DNA of 64,000 nucleotides from Martinezella rhizogenes (GCF_007002745.1 NZ_SGNY01000001.1:434001-498000), one strand, 5' to 3'. Shown: positions 26,153-38,370, counted from the stretch's first letter. Numbers and translations: made by a program. The notes: a model not told the origin generated them from the letters alone.

Positions 26153-26302
26153 GGGGAGTACCGCCAAAATTGTTCGGATGGCGTTTTATAGCGGATCGCC
26201 ACAGGGGCGGCCAATTCATTTCCGTGAAGGGTTCATGAGAAAAACTGCATGAATAACAGGCGCTTTGCTCTTGAAATAAGCTGCCATCGTAACTGTCCGG
26301 AT

Positions 26303-26330
26303 GCTCCACGCGGGAAGCCGCGCGTGGAGC
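26303..26330. terminator. Perfect hairpin between pip and rarD
   Basis: Stem GCTCCACGCG / CGCGTGGAGC, 10 perfect pairs with an 8-base loop and no T run, in the 240 bp between pip stop and rarD start. A possible end of the five-gene pip operon. Confidence 0.4.
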
Positions 26331-26393
26331 CTTATAGGCACCCCCCCATGAATCATTGTCTCATCCGGCCGTTTCAAACCGCTGAAAAGACTC

Positions 26394-27831
<1,438 letters not shown>

Positions 27832-27832
<1 letters not shown>

Positions 27833-28293
27833 CAGCGGCCTTCTTCAGGAGGCCAGACCTGCGTGTCGTGATCCGGGTGCTGATAGGAGTTGATCTCCGC
27901 CTCGTCCACGCCCTGTTCCACGGCTGGTTTGGAAAACAGCTGCTCGATCCACGGCATGCGCTTGTGAAAATTGACCTGCACCTGCGGTTCGATCTGCTCC
28001 GGGTGATCGAAAGCGCCGATGGCGATCTCCACGCCTCCCGGATAATGATAGGTCAGCGGCGTGCCGCATTTGTTGCAGAAACCGCGATGGATCTTGGTCG
28101 AGGAGCGGAAGAGGGCAGGCTGGCCGCGTGTCCAGACCAGATGCGCCTGATCGGCGCTGACCAGTGCGCCGAAGAAATTGCCGAAATGTTTCTGGCACAT
28201 GCGGCAATGGCAGATCGAGGCCCGGCCAAGCTTGCCGGCGTGAAAACGCACGGCGCCGCACTGGCAGCCGCCGGAAAAGCCCGCTTCATTCAT
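27832..28293 (-). CDS. GFA/CENP-V family zinc protein, paralogue 2
   Basis: 153 residues from ATG 28293 (MNEAGFSGG); a longer open frame exists but overlaps paralogue 3. Cysteines C10, C12, C28, C30, C33, C73 and C76 match the family. The C-terminus has INSYQHPDHDTQVWPPEEG. Coupled to paralogue 3 by a 4-base overlap (ATGA). Confidence 0.88.
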
Positions 28294-28766
28294 TTTCCGC
28301 TCTCCGGTGGCCAGCTTTCGGTGTCGTGGTCGGGGTGCTGATAGGAGACGAGGTTGGTGAGATAATCCACCGAGGTCAGGTCGTCTTCCGTGGGAACGGC
28401 AGGCAGCGTGTGGATGCTGTCGACGAAATCGATCTTGCGCTCCACGCCCCACTGAATGGTTGGCGGCAGCGCCGCTGGATCGTCGAATGCCCCCGCTGCC
28501 ACCGCCACGCCATCCGGCGCTTCATAGGTCAGCGGCGTGCCGCATTCCGGGCAGAAACCGCGCTTGACGACGCTGGAGGACTGAAAGCGCTTCGGCTCGC
28601 CGCGCGTCCATTCGAATTCGACCTCACGCACGGAGACTAGCGGCGCATAATAGGCCCCGAAAGCCTTCTGGCACATGCGGCAATGACAGACGGAGCTGTC
28701 TTTCAGATCGCCGGTCGCGCGAAAACGGATCGCGCCGCACTGGCATCCGCCGGTATGGGTGGTCAT
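28290..28766 (-). CDS. GFA/CENP-V family zinc protein, paralogue 3
   Basis: 158 residues from ATG 28766, with a clear AAGGAG site upstream; the longer open frame reaches into the DUF559 gene. Cysteines C8, C10, C27, C29, C32, C72, C75. The ending VSYQHPDHDTESWPPESG is nearly the same as in paralogue 2. Its start overlaps the DUF559 stop by 4 bases. Confidence 0.88.
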   Translation of the reverse strand: MTTHTGGCQCGAIRFRATGDLKDSSVCHCRMCQKAFGAYYAPLVSVREVEFEWTRGEPKRFQSSSVVKRGFCPECGTPLTYEAPDGVAVAAGAFDDPAALPPTIQWGVERKIDFVDSIHTLPAVPTEDDLTSVDYLTNLVSYQHPDHDTESWPPESGK

Positions 28767-29131
28767 GCTTGGTTCTCCTTTACCGTTCGGATAATGTGGA
28801 GACAAACGTTGTCGATGTCTCCGAGGATATCATCGTTCCAGAAACGGAGGACGGTCCAGCCAAGTTCCTCAAAGGTCTGTGTTCTCTGCTGGTCATAGTT
28901 TGCCGCAGCATCTTCCGTGTGCTGAAATCCATCCAGCTCGATGATGATCTTATGAGATGGGCAGGCGAAATCAACGATGTATCCGGCGACAGGCAGCTGG
29001 CGTCTGGAAGAGAGGCCGTCTAGGCGGTGAGCACGGACGGCGCCCCAAAACTTCAGTTCTGTGTCGGTCATAGCCTTTCGCATTTGCCGCGCATATTCCC
29101 GATGTTGGGGTTTGACCTTGGCGTAGGGCAT
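28763..29131 (-). CDS. DUF559 (Vsr-like) endonuclease-fold protein
   Basis: 122 residues, complete family pattern: ELKFWGAVRAHRLDGLSSRRQ, then VDFACPSHKIIIELDG with putative PD-(D/E)xK residues D54, E65 and D67, then H71 and a DQQRTQTFEELGWTVLRF segment. The fold is related to very-short-patch repair nucleases. Nuclease activity of DUF559 proteins is not established. First gene of a five-gene operon with no gaps. Confidence 0.85.
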   Translation of the reverse strand: MPYAKVKPQHREYARQMRKAMTDTELKFWGAVRAHRLDGLSSRRQLPVAGYIVDFACPSHKIIIELDGFQHTEDAAANYDQQRTQTFEELGWTVLRFWNDDILGDIDNVCLHIIRTVKENQA

Positions 29132-29205
29132 GAGCGGCTCGCGGCTTGAAGGGATATTGTGAGACTGGAATATGGTATGGGGGAAGCAAGGGCCTGTCGC
29201 GTGGC

Positions 29206-29366
29206 TTTACCCCCCTCTGCCCTGCCGGGCATCTCCCCCTCAAGGGGGGAGATCAGCAAGACGCGCTACTTCAACTTCACTCTCTCACCGTGAGATGGGC
29301 GAGACCTCGCCGCAAATCGATCTCCCCCCTTGAGGGGGAGATCCCCGGCAGGGCAGAGGGGGGTAA
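29206..29366. repeat. Intergenic palindromic repeat, family B, copy 1
   Basis: A 160 bp element with long terminal inverted repeats: TTTACCCCCCTCTGCCCTGC then CGGGCATCTCCCCC at one end and the mirrored arm ending in GGGTAA at the other. It could fold into one long stem. It lies between the DUF559 gene start and the cysS stop. Confidence 0.85.
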
Positions 29367-29382
29367 GCCGCGAATCGCAGCC

Positions 29383-30768
<1,386 letters not shown>

Positions 30769-30984
30769 GCGGGTGTTCCCTAAAGGCAGTCAATTGTCCT
30801 GACCGGACCGTTTGTCTGTTGGACCTTGCGGGGAGACGAAAACGATCTGGCCGGCGGCGAACCAGCAAAATTTATTCAGCAGCAGGTGCAGATCGTTGTT
30901 TTCATGTCTTGCCTTATGGCGCGGCGGTGCCGTGCGGTCAAGAGCATCCGTGGTGACCGCATCGGCTGCCGAGGCATGAAACAG

Positions 30985-31725
30985 TCACTCCGGCTGGCGG
31001 TAGTCGACGAATTTCCTGTCACGCACGACAAAGAGCTTGCCGGTTTCGGTAAGCTCCGGCGAGGCAAGCGGAAGAATGGCGGCGGCAACCTCTGACGGGT
31101 GCGGCACGGTGGCCGGGTCCTCGCCGGGCATGGCCTGGGCCCGCATGGCGGTGCGTGTGGCGCCGGGATTGATGCTGTTGATGCGCATCGCGCTTTTTTC
31201 GGTCTCTGCAGCCCAGGTGCGGGCGAGTGCTTCCACCGCAGCCTTGGAGGTGGAATAGACACCCCAGAAGGGGCGACAGCTATGGGCGGCACCCGAAGAC
31301 AGGATCAGCGCGCGGCCGGCATCCGATCTCAGCAGCAGCGGCTCAACCGAGCGGATCAGTCGCCATGTGGCGGTGACGTTGATGGTCATGACCCGCTCGA
31401 AAACCTTGGCCTCGATATGGCCGACCGGCGAGATGACGCCGAGAACGCCGGCATTGGCGACCAGAATATCGAGCTTGCCCCAGCGCTCGAAGATATTGGC
31501 GCCCAGCGCATCGATGGCATTCATGTCGGAAAGATCGAAGGGAACCAGCGTCGCAGTGCCGCCAACGGCCTTGATGGCGTCGTCAAGTTCCTCAAGGCCG
31601 CCGACCGTGCGGGCGCAGGCGATGACATGCGCGCCAGCCTTGGCCAGTTCCAGCGCCGTGAAATAACCGATACCGCGCGAAGCGCCGGTGACGAGCGCGA
31701 TCCGGCCCTTGAGATTGATGGTCAT
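30985..31725 (-). CDS. Short-chain dehydrogenase/reductase
   Basis: 246 residues with the Rossmann motif TGASRGIG (residues 14-21), NAG motif (VANAG), Ser near SSGAAHS and Tyr-x3-Lys (YSTSK). Intact classical SDR oxidoreductase using NAD(P)H; the substrate cannot be told. Read after purF past the terminator, with 216 bp to cysS in which I see nothing. Confidence 0.88.
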   Translation of the reverse strand: MTINLKGRIALVTGASRGIGYFTALELAKAGAHVIACARTVGGLEELDDAIKAVGGTATLVPFDLSDMNAIDALGANIFERWGKLDILVANAGVLGVISPVGHIEAKVFERVMTINVTATWRLIRSVEPLLLRSDAGRALILSSGAAHSCRPFWGVYSTSKAAVEALARTWAAETEKSAMRINSINPGATRTAMRAQAMPGEDPATVPHPSEVAAAILPLASPELTETGKLFVVRDRKFVDYRQPE

Positions 31726-31824
31726 GTTGCCCCTCCGAAATGATTGCGCCTCCTTTTACGAAGCCACAGCGGCCGGCTGCAAGCGATTAAATCGTCGCAT
31801 GGGACGGCCTGAACAAAAGGCAAG

Positions 31825-31858
31825 AAAAAAGCGGCCCCCGGAAGCCGGCGGCCGCTTG
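31825..31858 (-). terminator. Terminator after purF
   Basis: On the minus strand: stem AGCGGCC / GGCCGCT with inner CCGG pairs and a short loop, followed by TTTTTT. It lies 14-47 bp past the purF stop and would separate it from the SDR gene. Confidence 0.8.
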
Positions 31859-31871
31859 TTCATTCGGGCTA

Positions 31872-33380
31872 TCAGCCGTTGCTGGCCAGCATGGAAATCT
31901 TGCTGCCCATCGCCTCGCCGTTCTGGTCGAGAAGGCGGGTCGGATAGTCGCCGGTAAAATAATGGTCAGTGAACTGCGGCCGCGCATGGTTGCGGTTCTC
32001 GCCGCCGACGGCGCGGTAAAGTCCGTCGATCGACAGGAAAGCCAGCGAATCGGCTCCGATGAACTTCGCCATCGCCTCGACATCGGCATATTGGTTGGCG
32101 AGCAGCTTGTCGGCATCAGGCGTGTCGATGCCGTAGAAATCCGGATGGAAAATCATTGGGCTCGCAACGCGGATATGAACTTCTTTGGCGCCGGCTTCGC
32201 GGATCATCTGCACGATCTTGACCGAAGTGGTGCCGCGCACGATGGAATCATCCACCAGCACCACGCGCTTGCCTTCGATCATCGCCCGGTTGGCGGAATG
32301 CTTGAGCTTGACGCCGAAAGCACGGATCTGCTGCGTCGGCTCGATGAAGGTGCGGCCGACATAGTGGTTGCGGATGATGCCGTATTCGAAGGGAATGCCG
32401 CTTTCCTGCGCAAAACCGAGTGCTGCCGGCGTGCCGCCATCGGGAACCGGGACAACGACGTCAGCTTCCAGCGGCGCTTCCTTGGCAAGGTTCATGCCCA
32501 TGTTCTTGCGCGTCGTATAGACGTTGCGGCCGCCGACGACGGAATCGGGGCGGGCGAAATAGACATATTCGAACAGGCAGAGACGCTCCGGCTGCGGCTT
32601 AGAGGGCTTGCGCGCATCGATGGTGATCGAACCATCGGGCTGGATTTCGCAGATGATGACTTCACCGTTTTCAACGTCGCGCACGAATTTCGCGCCGATG
32701 ATATCGAGAGCGCAGGTTTCGGAGCAGAAGATCGGCTTACCGTCCAACTCGCCCATGACCAGCGGGCGGATGCCGATCGGGTCACGCGCGGCGATCAGCT
32801 TGGTGCGCGTCATCGCCAGCATCGAATAACCGCCTTCCATCTGCCTGATAGCATCGATGAAACGATCAGCGGTGGAGGAGTGGCGCGAGCGGGCGATGAG
32901 GTGGAGAACGACTTCGGTATCCGATGTCGACTGGCAGATTGCGCCGGTGGCGATGATCTGGCGGCGCAGCGTCAGGCCGTTGGTGAAGTTGCCGTTATGG
33001 GCAATGGAAATACCGCCTTCTTCCAGCTCGGCAAACAGCGGCTGCACGTTGCGCATCGCCACTTCGCCGGTCGTGGAATAACGGGTGTGGCCAATGGCGA
33101 TGGAGCCGGGCAGGCGGGCAAGCGTTGCGGGATCGGTATAATGATCTCCGACGAGGCCCATATGGCGTTCCTGATGGAAACGCTTGCCGTCGAAGGAGAC
33201 GATACCAGCCGCTTCCTGGCCGCGATGCTGAAGCGCATGCAGGCCGAGCGCGGTCAGCGCCGAGGCGTCGGCATGGCCGAGAATGCCGAAAACGCCGCAT
33301 TCTTCATGCAGCGTATCGCCGTCGATCTCTTCCTTGAAAGTGGCCCCAGGGAACGGGGAATGCGAAAGCGGCTCAATCAT
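31872..33380 (-). CDS. purF: Amidophosphoribosyltransferase
   Basis: 502 residues; N-terminal propeptide removed to expose nucleophile C28 (HEECGVFGILG), glutaminase domain with HTRYSTTG, and phosphoribosyltransferase domain with VLVDDSIVRGTTS. First committed step of purine synthesis, from PRPP and glutamine. Downstream of cvpA as in E. coli, but a perfect hairpin lies between them. Confidence 0.96.
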   Translation of the reverse strand: MIEPLSHSPFPGATFKEEIDGDTLHEECGVFGILGHADASALTALGLHALQHRGQEAAGIVSFDGKRFHQERHMGLVGDHYTDPATLARLPGSIAIGHTRYSTTGEVAMRNVQPLFAELEEGGISIAHNGNFTNGLTLRRQIIATGAICQSTSDTEVVLHLIARSRHSSTADRFIDAIRQMEGGYSMLAMTRTKLIAARDPIGIRPLVMGELDGKPIFCSETCALDIIGAKFVRDVENGEVIICEIQPDGSITIDARKPSKPQPERLCLFEYVYFARPDSVVGGRNVYTTRKNMGMNLAKEAPLEADVVVPVPDGGTPAALGFAQESGIPFEYGIIRNHYVGRTFIEPTQQIRAFGVKLKHSANRAMIEGKRVVLVDDSIVRGTTSVKIVQMIREAGAKEVHIRVASPMIFHPDFYGIDTPDADKLLANQYADVEAMAKFIGADSLAFLSIDGLYRAVGGENRNHARPQFTDHYFTGDYPTRLLDQNGEAMGSKISMLASNG

Positions 33381-33484
33381 CCGGCTTGCCCTTGCTCTCT
33401 ACCGAGAAAAAAGAAAGACCTCTCCGGTGAGCGTGTCTCCCGGTTGGCCTGTCTGTGTCGTGCTTGATATTTAGCACAAATAGC

Positions 33485-33509
33485 GCGCCTTGCATGCATT
33501 GCAAGGCGC
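33485..33509 (-). terminator. Perfect hairpin between cvpA and purF
   Basis: Stem GCGCCTTGCA / TGCAAGGCGC, 10 pairs, 5-base loop, then GCGCTATTTG on the minus strand. Placed just past the cvpA stop; a terminator or attenuator that may let purF respond separately. No long T run. Confidence 0.55.
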
Positions 33510-33518
33510 ACCCTCGTG

Positions 33519-34106
33519 TCAATTATTCGTTGCTGGCGGATTTGTTGCCGGCACATCTTCCGCAGGGGCCTGCGCGGCCGTCGGTTCCTGCGGTTTTCCA
33601 AGGATACGGGCGCGAATCTGCGGCTCGATATCGTCAGGCAGAACCGCTTCCAGCTTGCCCACCAGCCCATCGAGGAACGGCTTGGACTTGGCCTGCGTTA
33701 CCCACTCCGGCTGCGTCTTCACATCCACCAGCCAGTTCCAGAAGGCGACCGCGACGACCAAAAGCAGAATGCCGCGCGCCGCGCCGAACAGGAAACCGAG
33801 CGTGCGATCCAGCGCGCCGATGCGGCTGTCGATGATGAAATCGGCAATGCGCGAGGTGATGAAGGAGATGACGATCAGCGAGACCAGAAAGACAACGCCA
33901 GCCGAACCGGCAATGGCGATCTTGTCGTCATCGGTATAGTTGCGCGCATAGGGCAGCAGAACCGGATAGAGATAATAGGCGGCGGCGACCGAACCCGCCC
34001 AGCTCGCGATCGACAGAATCTCACGGGAAAAGCCGCGCACCATCGCAAGAACGGCGGAGAAAAGAACAACGGCGATGACGATGCCGTCGAAAATTGTAAT
34101 GGGCAT
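33519..34106 (-). CDS. cvpA: CvpA family membrane protein
   Basis: 195 residues with four hydrophobic helices (about 5-25, 30-50, 65-85, 100-125) and a soluble Ala/Pro-rich C-terminus. The start TIFDGIVIAVVLFSAVLAMVRGF is typical of the family. CvpA is linked to colicin V production and envelope stress in other bacteria; the mechanism is unknown. Downstream of radA in the alr-radA-cvpA-purF order. Confidence 0.9.
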   Translation of the reverse strand: MPITIFDGIVIAVVLFSAVLAMVRGFSREILSIASWAGSVAAAYYLYPVLLPYARNYTDDDKIAIAGSAGVVFLVSLIVISFITSRIADFIIDSRIGALDRTLGFLFGAARGILLLVVAVAFWNWLVDVKTQPEWVTQAKSKPFLDGLVGKLEAVLPDDIEPQIRARILGKPQEPTAAQAPAEDVPATNPPATNN

Positions 34107-34195
34107 ATACCAACTCCGGAGGTGCGACGCCTTGTCAGACGCTGCCTTGCCAATTTTGCGATCCTCTTACACCACTGTTTCCCTTGGCGAAAGGA

Positions 34196-35602
34196 TCAAT
34201 ATTCGTCGTCCTCAACCTGTTTGAACCGGTTGCCGGAGCCGGCGATGCGCGCCACGAGGTCCGGAAGGCTTTCAATTTCCGTCCAGCGACCCTTGCCCGC
34301 TTTCGGCAATTCAGCTGAACCAGACGGCAGAAGTGCGGCGGAAAAACCAAGTTTTTCAGCTTCTTTCAATCGCTGCACGGTGTGCGCCACCGGACGTACC
34401 GCACCCGACAGGCTGATTTCGCCGAAATAGACGCAATCGGCGGGCAGGGCAAGACCGGCAAGCGAGGAAACCAGCGCCGAGGCAATCGCCATATCCGCCG
34501 CCGGTTCGGAAATGCGGTATCCGCCGGCCACGTTCAAATAAACGTCATGCTGGCCGAGCTTCACGCCGCAATGGGCCTCCAGCACGGCAAGGATCATGGC
34601 AAGCCGCGAACTGTCCCAGCCGACCACGGCGCGGCGCGGCGTGCCAAGGGAAGTGGCGGCGACCAGCGCCTGCACTTCGACGAGCACGGGGCGGGTGCCT
34701 TCGATGCCGGCAAAAACCGCTGCACCGGGCGATTTTTCGTTGCGCTCCCCCAGAAACAGTTCGGAGGGATTGGAGACTTCCCTGAGGCCGCGATCGGACA
34801 TTTCAAAAACGCCGATTTCATCCGTCGGTCCGAAGCGGTTCTTGACGGTGCGCAAAATACGGTAGTGGTGGCCGCGGTCACCCTCGAAATAGAGCACGGC
34901 ATCGACCATGTGCTCGACCACGCGCGGACCGGCGATCTGGCCTTCCTTGGTCACATGGCCGACAAGCACCATGGTCGCGCCCGTCTGCTTGGCAAATCGG
35001 ATCATCGCCTGCACGCCGGTGCGCACCTGCGTCACCGTGCCGGGCGCGGAATCGGCCGTGTCGCTCCAAAGCGTCTGGATGGAATCGATGATGATGAGAT
35101 CAGGCCGTTTGCCCTCGGAAACCGTCGCCAGAATATCCTCGACATTGGTTTCAGCCGCCAGCAGCACATCGGTTTCCGCCGCCTCCAGACGCTGGGCGCG
35201 CAGGCGCACCTGCGCCACCGCCTCTTCGCCCGAGACATAGATGACGCGATGCCCGCGCCGCGACAGGGCCGCCGCCGCCTGCATCAGCAGCGTCGATTTG
35301 CCGATACCAGGATCGCCGCCGATCAGGACCGCCGAACCGCGCACGAAACCGCCGCCGGTCGCCCGGTCCAGTTCGCTGATGCCGGTCGGAATGCGCGGCG
35401 CTTCCTCGATCTCGCCGGAAAGCGAGGTCAGCGTGACAGGCCTGCCCTTCTTCGGCACCTTGCCCGGCCCGGAGCCGATGCCGCCCATCGGATCCTCTTC
35501 GACGATGGTATTCCACTCGCCGCAGCCTTCGCATTTTCCCGCCCAGCGGGTGTGAACCGTGCCGCAGTTCTGGCACACGAATTGGGTCTTGGCTTTGGCC
35601 AT
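34196..35602 (-). CDS. radA: DNA repair protein RadA
   Basis: 468 residues: N-terminal zinc motif C10-C13-C24-C27, RecA-like core with Walker A GGDPGIGKST (95-104), KNRFG motif near 255, and the C-terminal Lon-like domain. It drives branch migration in recombination with RecA. The ATG lies only 6 bases past the parE stop, so it is probably translated from the toxin-antitoxin message too. Confidence 0.95.
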   Translation of the reverse strand: MAKAKTQFVCQNCGTVHTRWAGKCEGCGEWNTIVEEDPMGGIGSGPGKVPKKGRPVTLTSLSGEIEEAPRIPTGISELDRATGGGFVRGSAVLIGGDPGIGKSTLLMQAAAALSRRGHRVIYVSGEEAVAQVRLRAQRLEAAETDVLLAAETNVEDILATVSEGKRPDLIIIDSIQTLWSDTADSAPGTVTQVRTGVQAMIRFAKQTGATMVLVGHVTKEGQIAGPRVVEHMVDAVLYFEGDRGHHYRILRTVKNRFGPTDEIGVFEMSDRGLREVSNPSELFLGERNEKSPGAAVFAGIEGTRPVLVEVQALVAATSLGTPRRAVVGWDSSRLAMILAVLEAHCGVKLGQHDVYLNVAGGYRISEPAADMAIASALVSSLAGLALPADCVYFGEISLSGAVRPVAHTVQRLKEAEKLGFSAALLPSGSAELPKAGKGRWTEIESLPDLVARIAGSGNRFKQVEDDEY

Positions 35603-35608
35603 CTTATG

Positions 35609-35920
35609 TCAGTTTTCTTCTTGTTTGAAATCTTTGGCGGAAATGTCCTGATGGCCATGCAGCACGCGCAGAACGGTAAGCTCATTCTCGTCGACACGAA
35701 AGAAAATGACGCGCTCACGATAAGCGATGCTGCGAAGCCCGGCTCCATATCCGCTTCTTGAGACACCGGATAAGCCCAGTGCCGCTATCGATTCGATTTT
35801 ATTGAAGATATCGAGGACGAGGCGATCGGCAGCAAGGGGATTTTCAGTCTCGATATAGGCGTGGTCTTCGGCAAGGTCGCGCCTTGCGCGCGTGGTCAAG
35901 GTTGGAGTCCGGATTTTAAT
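35609..35920 (-). CDS. parE: ParE/RelE family toxin
   Basis: The family needs an N-terminal beta strand before TLTTRARRDLAEDH. That strand (IKIRTP) is present only if translation begins at the ATT at 35920, which overlaps the ParD stop (TAA, 35916-35918) by 3 bases; the frame then has 103 residues. The next usual start, TTG at 35899, would cut that strand. Remaining motifs (GLRSIAYRERVIFFRVDE, VLRVLHGHQD) are complete, so the toxin (DNA gyrase inhibitor in known ParE) looks intact. The stop is 6 bases before radA. Confidence 0.75.
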   Translation of the reverse strand: MKIRTPTLTTRARRDLAEDHAYIETENPLAADRLVLDIFNKIESIAALGLSGVSRSGYGAGLRSIAYRERVIFFRVDENELTVLRVLHGHQDISAKDFKQEEN

Positions 35921-36185
35921 GGCCGGTCCCCGTTTTTAGCTGCGCGGAAACTCTTTTGATATCGCTCAGAAACTCGTCCTGTGAGGCATAACGGTGAACC
36001 CGGCCCGCCTCGGCGTCGTCGATGCCCTCCTGGATCAGCAACTGAAGCGCGGCTCTTTTACCTTCCTCACTGCTTAGCAATTGCAGGCTCGCATGAATGA
36101 CGGCGTCCGCGTCGCTGTAGACACCCGCCGCCACCTGCTCCTCGATGAACTTCTCGTCCTGCTCGCTCAAATGGATTTCGGGCAT
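35916..36185 (-). CDS. parD: ParD family antitoxin (ribbon-helix-helix)
   Basis: 89 residues from ATG 36185 (AGGAG 6 bases upstream): MPEIHLSEQDEKFIEEQVAAG, YSDADAVIHASLQLLSSEE, then a flexible C-terminus that would wrap the toxin. The N-terminal ribbon-helix-helix binds the operator and represses the pair. Directly upstream of the toxin with overlap. A longer open frame (to 36221) is not needed. Confidence 0.88.
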   Translation of the reverse strand: MPEIHLSEQDEKFIEEQVAAGVYSDADAVIHASLQLLSSEEGKRAALQLLIQEGIDDAEAGRVHRYASQDEFLSDIKRVSAQLKTGTGH

Positions 36186-36250
36186 TTCGATCTCCTTTTG
36201 TTCTCTTGTAGCACAGGTCACGTCGGCTTTCCAAGAGCCAAAGGCAGCTC

Positions 36251-37426
36251 TCAGTCGTCGGCCATCAGATATTGCCGTTCGTAGCGCAGGCCAAGCCCTG
36301 TCAGCATCTCGTAGCCGATGGTGCCGGCCGCCCGTGCGGTCTCGTCGACGGGCACGTTCGGGCCGAAAAGCTCGATATAGTCGCCGCTGCGAATGGCATT
36401 AACAGGCACATCCGTGACGTCGAAAATGGTGAGGTCCATGGTCACGCGGCCAGCAACGGGCACTTTATGGCCGTTAACCACACCGTAGGCGCCGCCATGG
36501 CCCATTTCGCGCAGCGGAATGCCGGAGCCGGACAGCGAACGCTGATACCCATCCGCATAACCGACGGAAGCAATGGCAAGCCGGCTTGCGCGCTTGAGCA
36601 GGAAGGAACCGCCATAGCTGACGGTCTGGCCTTCACCCGCCTCGCGTATCTGGATGATCCGCGCCTCGGCCTTCGCCACAGGCCGCATCGGGTTGGCCAC
36701 ATCGTTGACCGCTTCGCCGCCATAAAGGGCGATGCCGGGGCGGGTGAGGTCGAAATGATAATCTGAGCCGAGGAAAATGCCGGCGGATGCCGAAAGGCTT
36801 GATTCGATACCTTCGAAAGCAGCGCTAACCTTCCGGAATGATTCGAGCTGAACCCTGTTCATCGGCGAGGATGGTGTGTCGGCGCAGGCGAGATGCGACA
36901 GAACCAGAACCGGGTCGAAACTCGCCGGTCGCGTCACGTCGTCGGCAAGAAACAGCGCGTCGTCGAGCGGTAGTCCGAGGCGATTGAAACCGGTGTCCAC
37001 ATGCAGCGCGCAGGGGTGGTCGCCCCGCTCGGCCACCGTCGCCATCCAGAAGGACAGCTGTTCCTCGGAGGCCAGCACCGGCACCAGATCATTGTCGAAG
37101 ACCTGCCGTTCCTGGCCCTGCCAGATGCCTGACAGAACGAAGATGCGCGCTTCCGGGGCGTAGGAGCGTAACGTCGCGCCCTCGGCCACCGTCGCCACGA
37201 AGAAATCCCGCGCACCGGCATGATAGAGCGTCGCGCCGCAATCCTCGATACCGAGACCATAGGCATCGGCCTTGACGACAGCTGCTGTCCGCGCTTTGCC
37301 GGACCGCTTCTTCATGTCCCGCCAATTGTCGGCCAGCGCGCCGAGATCGACGGTCAGCCTCAGCGGCGCGTGTTCGAAAGCGTCGGTTTCATTTTCAGCA
37401 AATGTATCTTCGAAGTCGTCTGTCAT
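36251..37426 (-). CDS. alr: Alanine racemase
   Basis: 391 residues, fold type III PLP enzyme: Schiff-base Lys K52 in VVKADAYGLG, SVGYADGYQRS, and the C-terminal catalytic Tyr region near GAYGVVNGHKVPVAGRVTMD. It makes D-alanine for peptidoglycan. It is upstream of parDE and radA on the same strand, 66 bp from parD, in the housekeeping dnaB-alr-radA order. Confidence 0.95.
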   Translation of the reverse strand: MTDDFEDTFAENETDAFEHAPLRLTVDLGALADNWRDMKKRSGKARTAAVVKADAYGLGIEDCGATLYHAGARDFFVATVAEGATLRSYAPEARIFVLSGIWQGQERQVFDNDLVPVLASEEQLSFWMATVAERGDHPCALHVDTGFNRLGLPLDDALFLADDVTRPASFDPVLVLSHLACADTPSSPMNRVQLESFRKVSAAFEGIESSLSASAGIFLGSDYHFDLTRPGIALYGGEAVNDVANPMRPVAKAEARIIQIREAGEGQTVSYGGSFLLKRASRLAIASVGYADGYQRSLSGSGIPLREMGHGGAYGVVNGHKVPVAGRVTMDLTIFDVTDVPVNAIRSGDYIELFGPNVPVDETARAAGTIGYEMLTGLGLRYERQYLMADD

Positions 37427-37512
37427 GCCATGCGTCCGGTTGATTTTGGAACCGGCCAGACCCTAGCACTTTTGTTCAAGACGGTAAGGATCGAATGCTT
37501 TAAACTCGGCTC

Positions 37513-38370
37513 ATGCACAATGTTTCGCAGGAACAGGCCATAGATGTCATGCCGATTGCCGCGGCGGAAACGACGCGTTTCTGGCGTGACCGGCGTTTCG
37601 GCGGCATGGAATGTCTGAGTGCGACGTTTCTCACCCATGAATATTCGCCGCACGCGCACGACACGTTCTCGATTGGCGCGATTGAAAGCGGCTCGCAGAT
37701 CTCCACCATTCAGGGCACCACCGAACAGACGGGGCCCGGGCATCTTTATCTCATCAACCCGGATGAGATCCACGATGGTGCGCCGGGCGGTGGCGGTTAT
37801 CGTTATCGGATGATCTATCCCGATAGCTTGCTGCTGCGTGACGTCATCGAGGATGTCACGGGCAGAGCCTTTCACGGCACACCGTCTTTCCCAAGGTTTC
37901 TGCCGCGTGACCCGCAGATGGCCGCAGCCTTCCAGATGGCGCACCGGCGGCTGGAGGCGAAATCCGGCGCTCTGGAAGCGGATGAGGGCATGTTTTCGGT
38001 ACTTGCAGCTCTCTTCGGCAGGCACGGCAGCGCCATTATCCTTCCCGTCGAAACCCGCGAAAAAACGGCGGTCTATACCGCCCGCGACTATCTTGCCGAT
38101 AATTACGAAACCGATATCGGTCTTGAGGAACTGGCGTCCATCGCCGGTCTCAGCCGTGCCCACCTCATCCGGGCTTTCCGGAAGGAATTTCACATTACCC
38201 CGCATGCTTATCTGACGGATGTGCGCATTCGGCAGGCGCGTCGCCTTTTGCGCGCCGGCGAGATGCCGGCCGAGGTGGCGGCACTGTGCGGTTTTGCCGA
38301 TCAGGCGCATTTCACCCGGCATTTCAAGGCGCGCACCGGCGTCACGCCGGGGCAATTCCGGACGGCTTGA
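37513..38370 (+). CDS. AraC family regulator with cupin sensor
   Basis: 285 residues: N-terminal cupin-like domain (HAHDTFSIGAIESG about 50, FLINPDEIHDG) and two C-terminal helix-turn-helix units (LEELASIAGLSRAHLIRAFRKE and VAALCGFADQAHFTRHFK). Divergent from alr and just upstream of azlCD (93 bp), which it probably controls, perhaps in response to an amino acid. Target inferred from position only. Confidence 0.9.
   Translation: MHNVSQEQAIDVMPIAAAETTRFWRDRRFGGMECLSATFLTHEYSPHAHDTFSIGAIESGSQISTIQGTTEQTGPGHLYLINPDEIHDGAPGGGGYRYRMIYPDSLLLRDVIEDVTGRAFHGTPSFPRFLPRDPQMAAAFQMAHRRLEAKSGALEADEGMFSVLAALFGRHGSAIILPVETREKTAVYTARDYLADNYETDIGLEELASIAGLSRAHLIRAFRKEFHITPHAYLTDVRIRQARRLLRAGEMPAEVAALCGFADQAHFTRHFKARTGVTPGQFRTA

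Noticed and set aside
31962..33467. 501-codon open frame opposite purF
   Set aside because: A shadow of purF in G+C-rich DNA; no recognisable motif.
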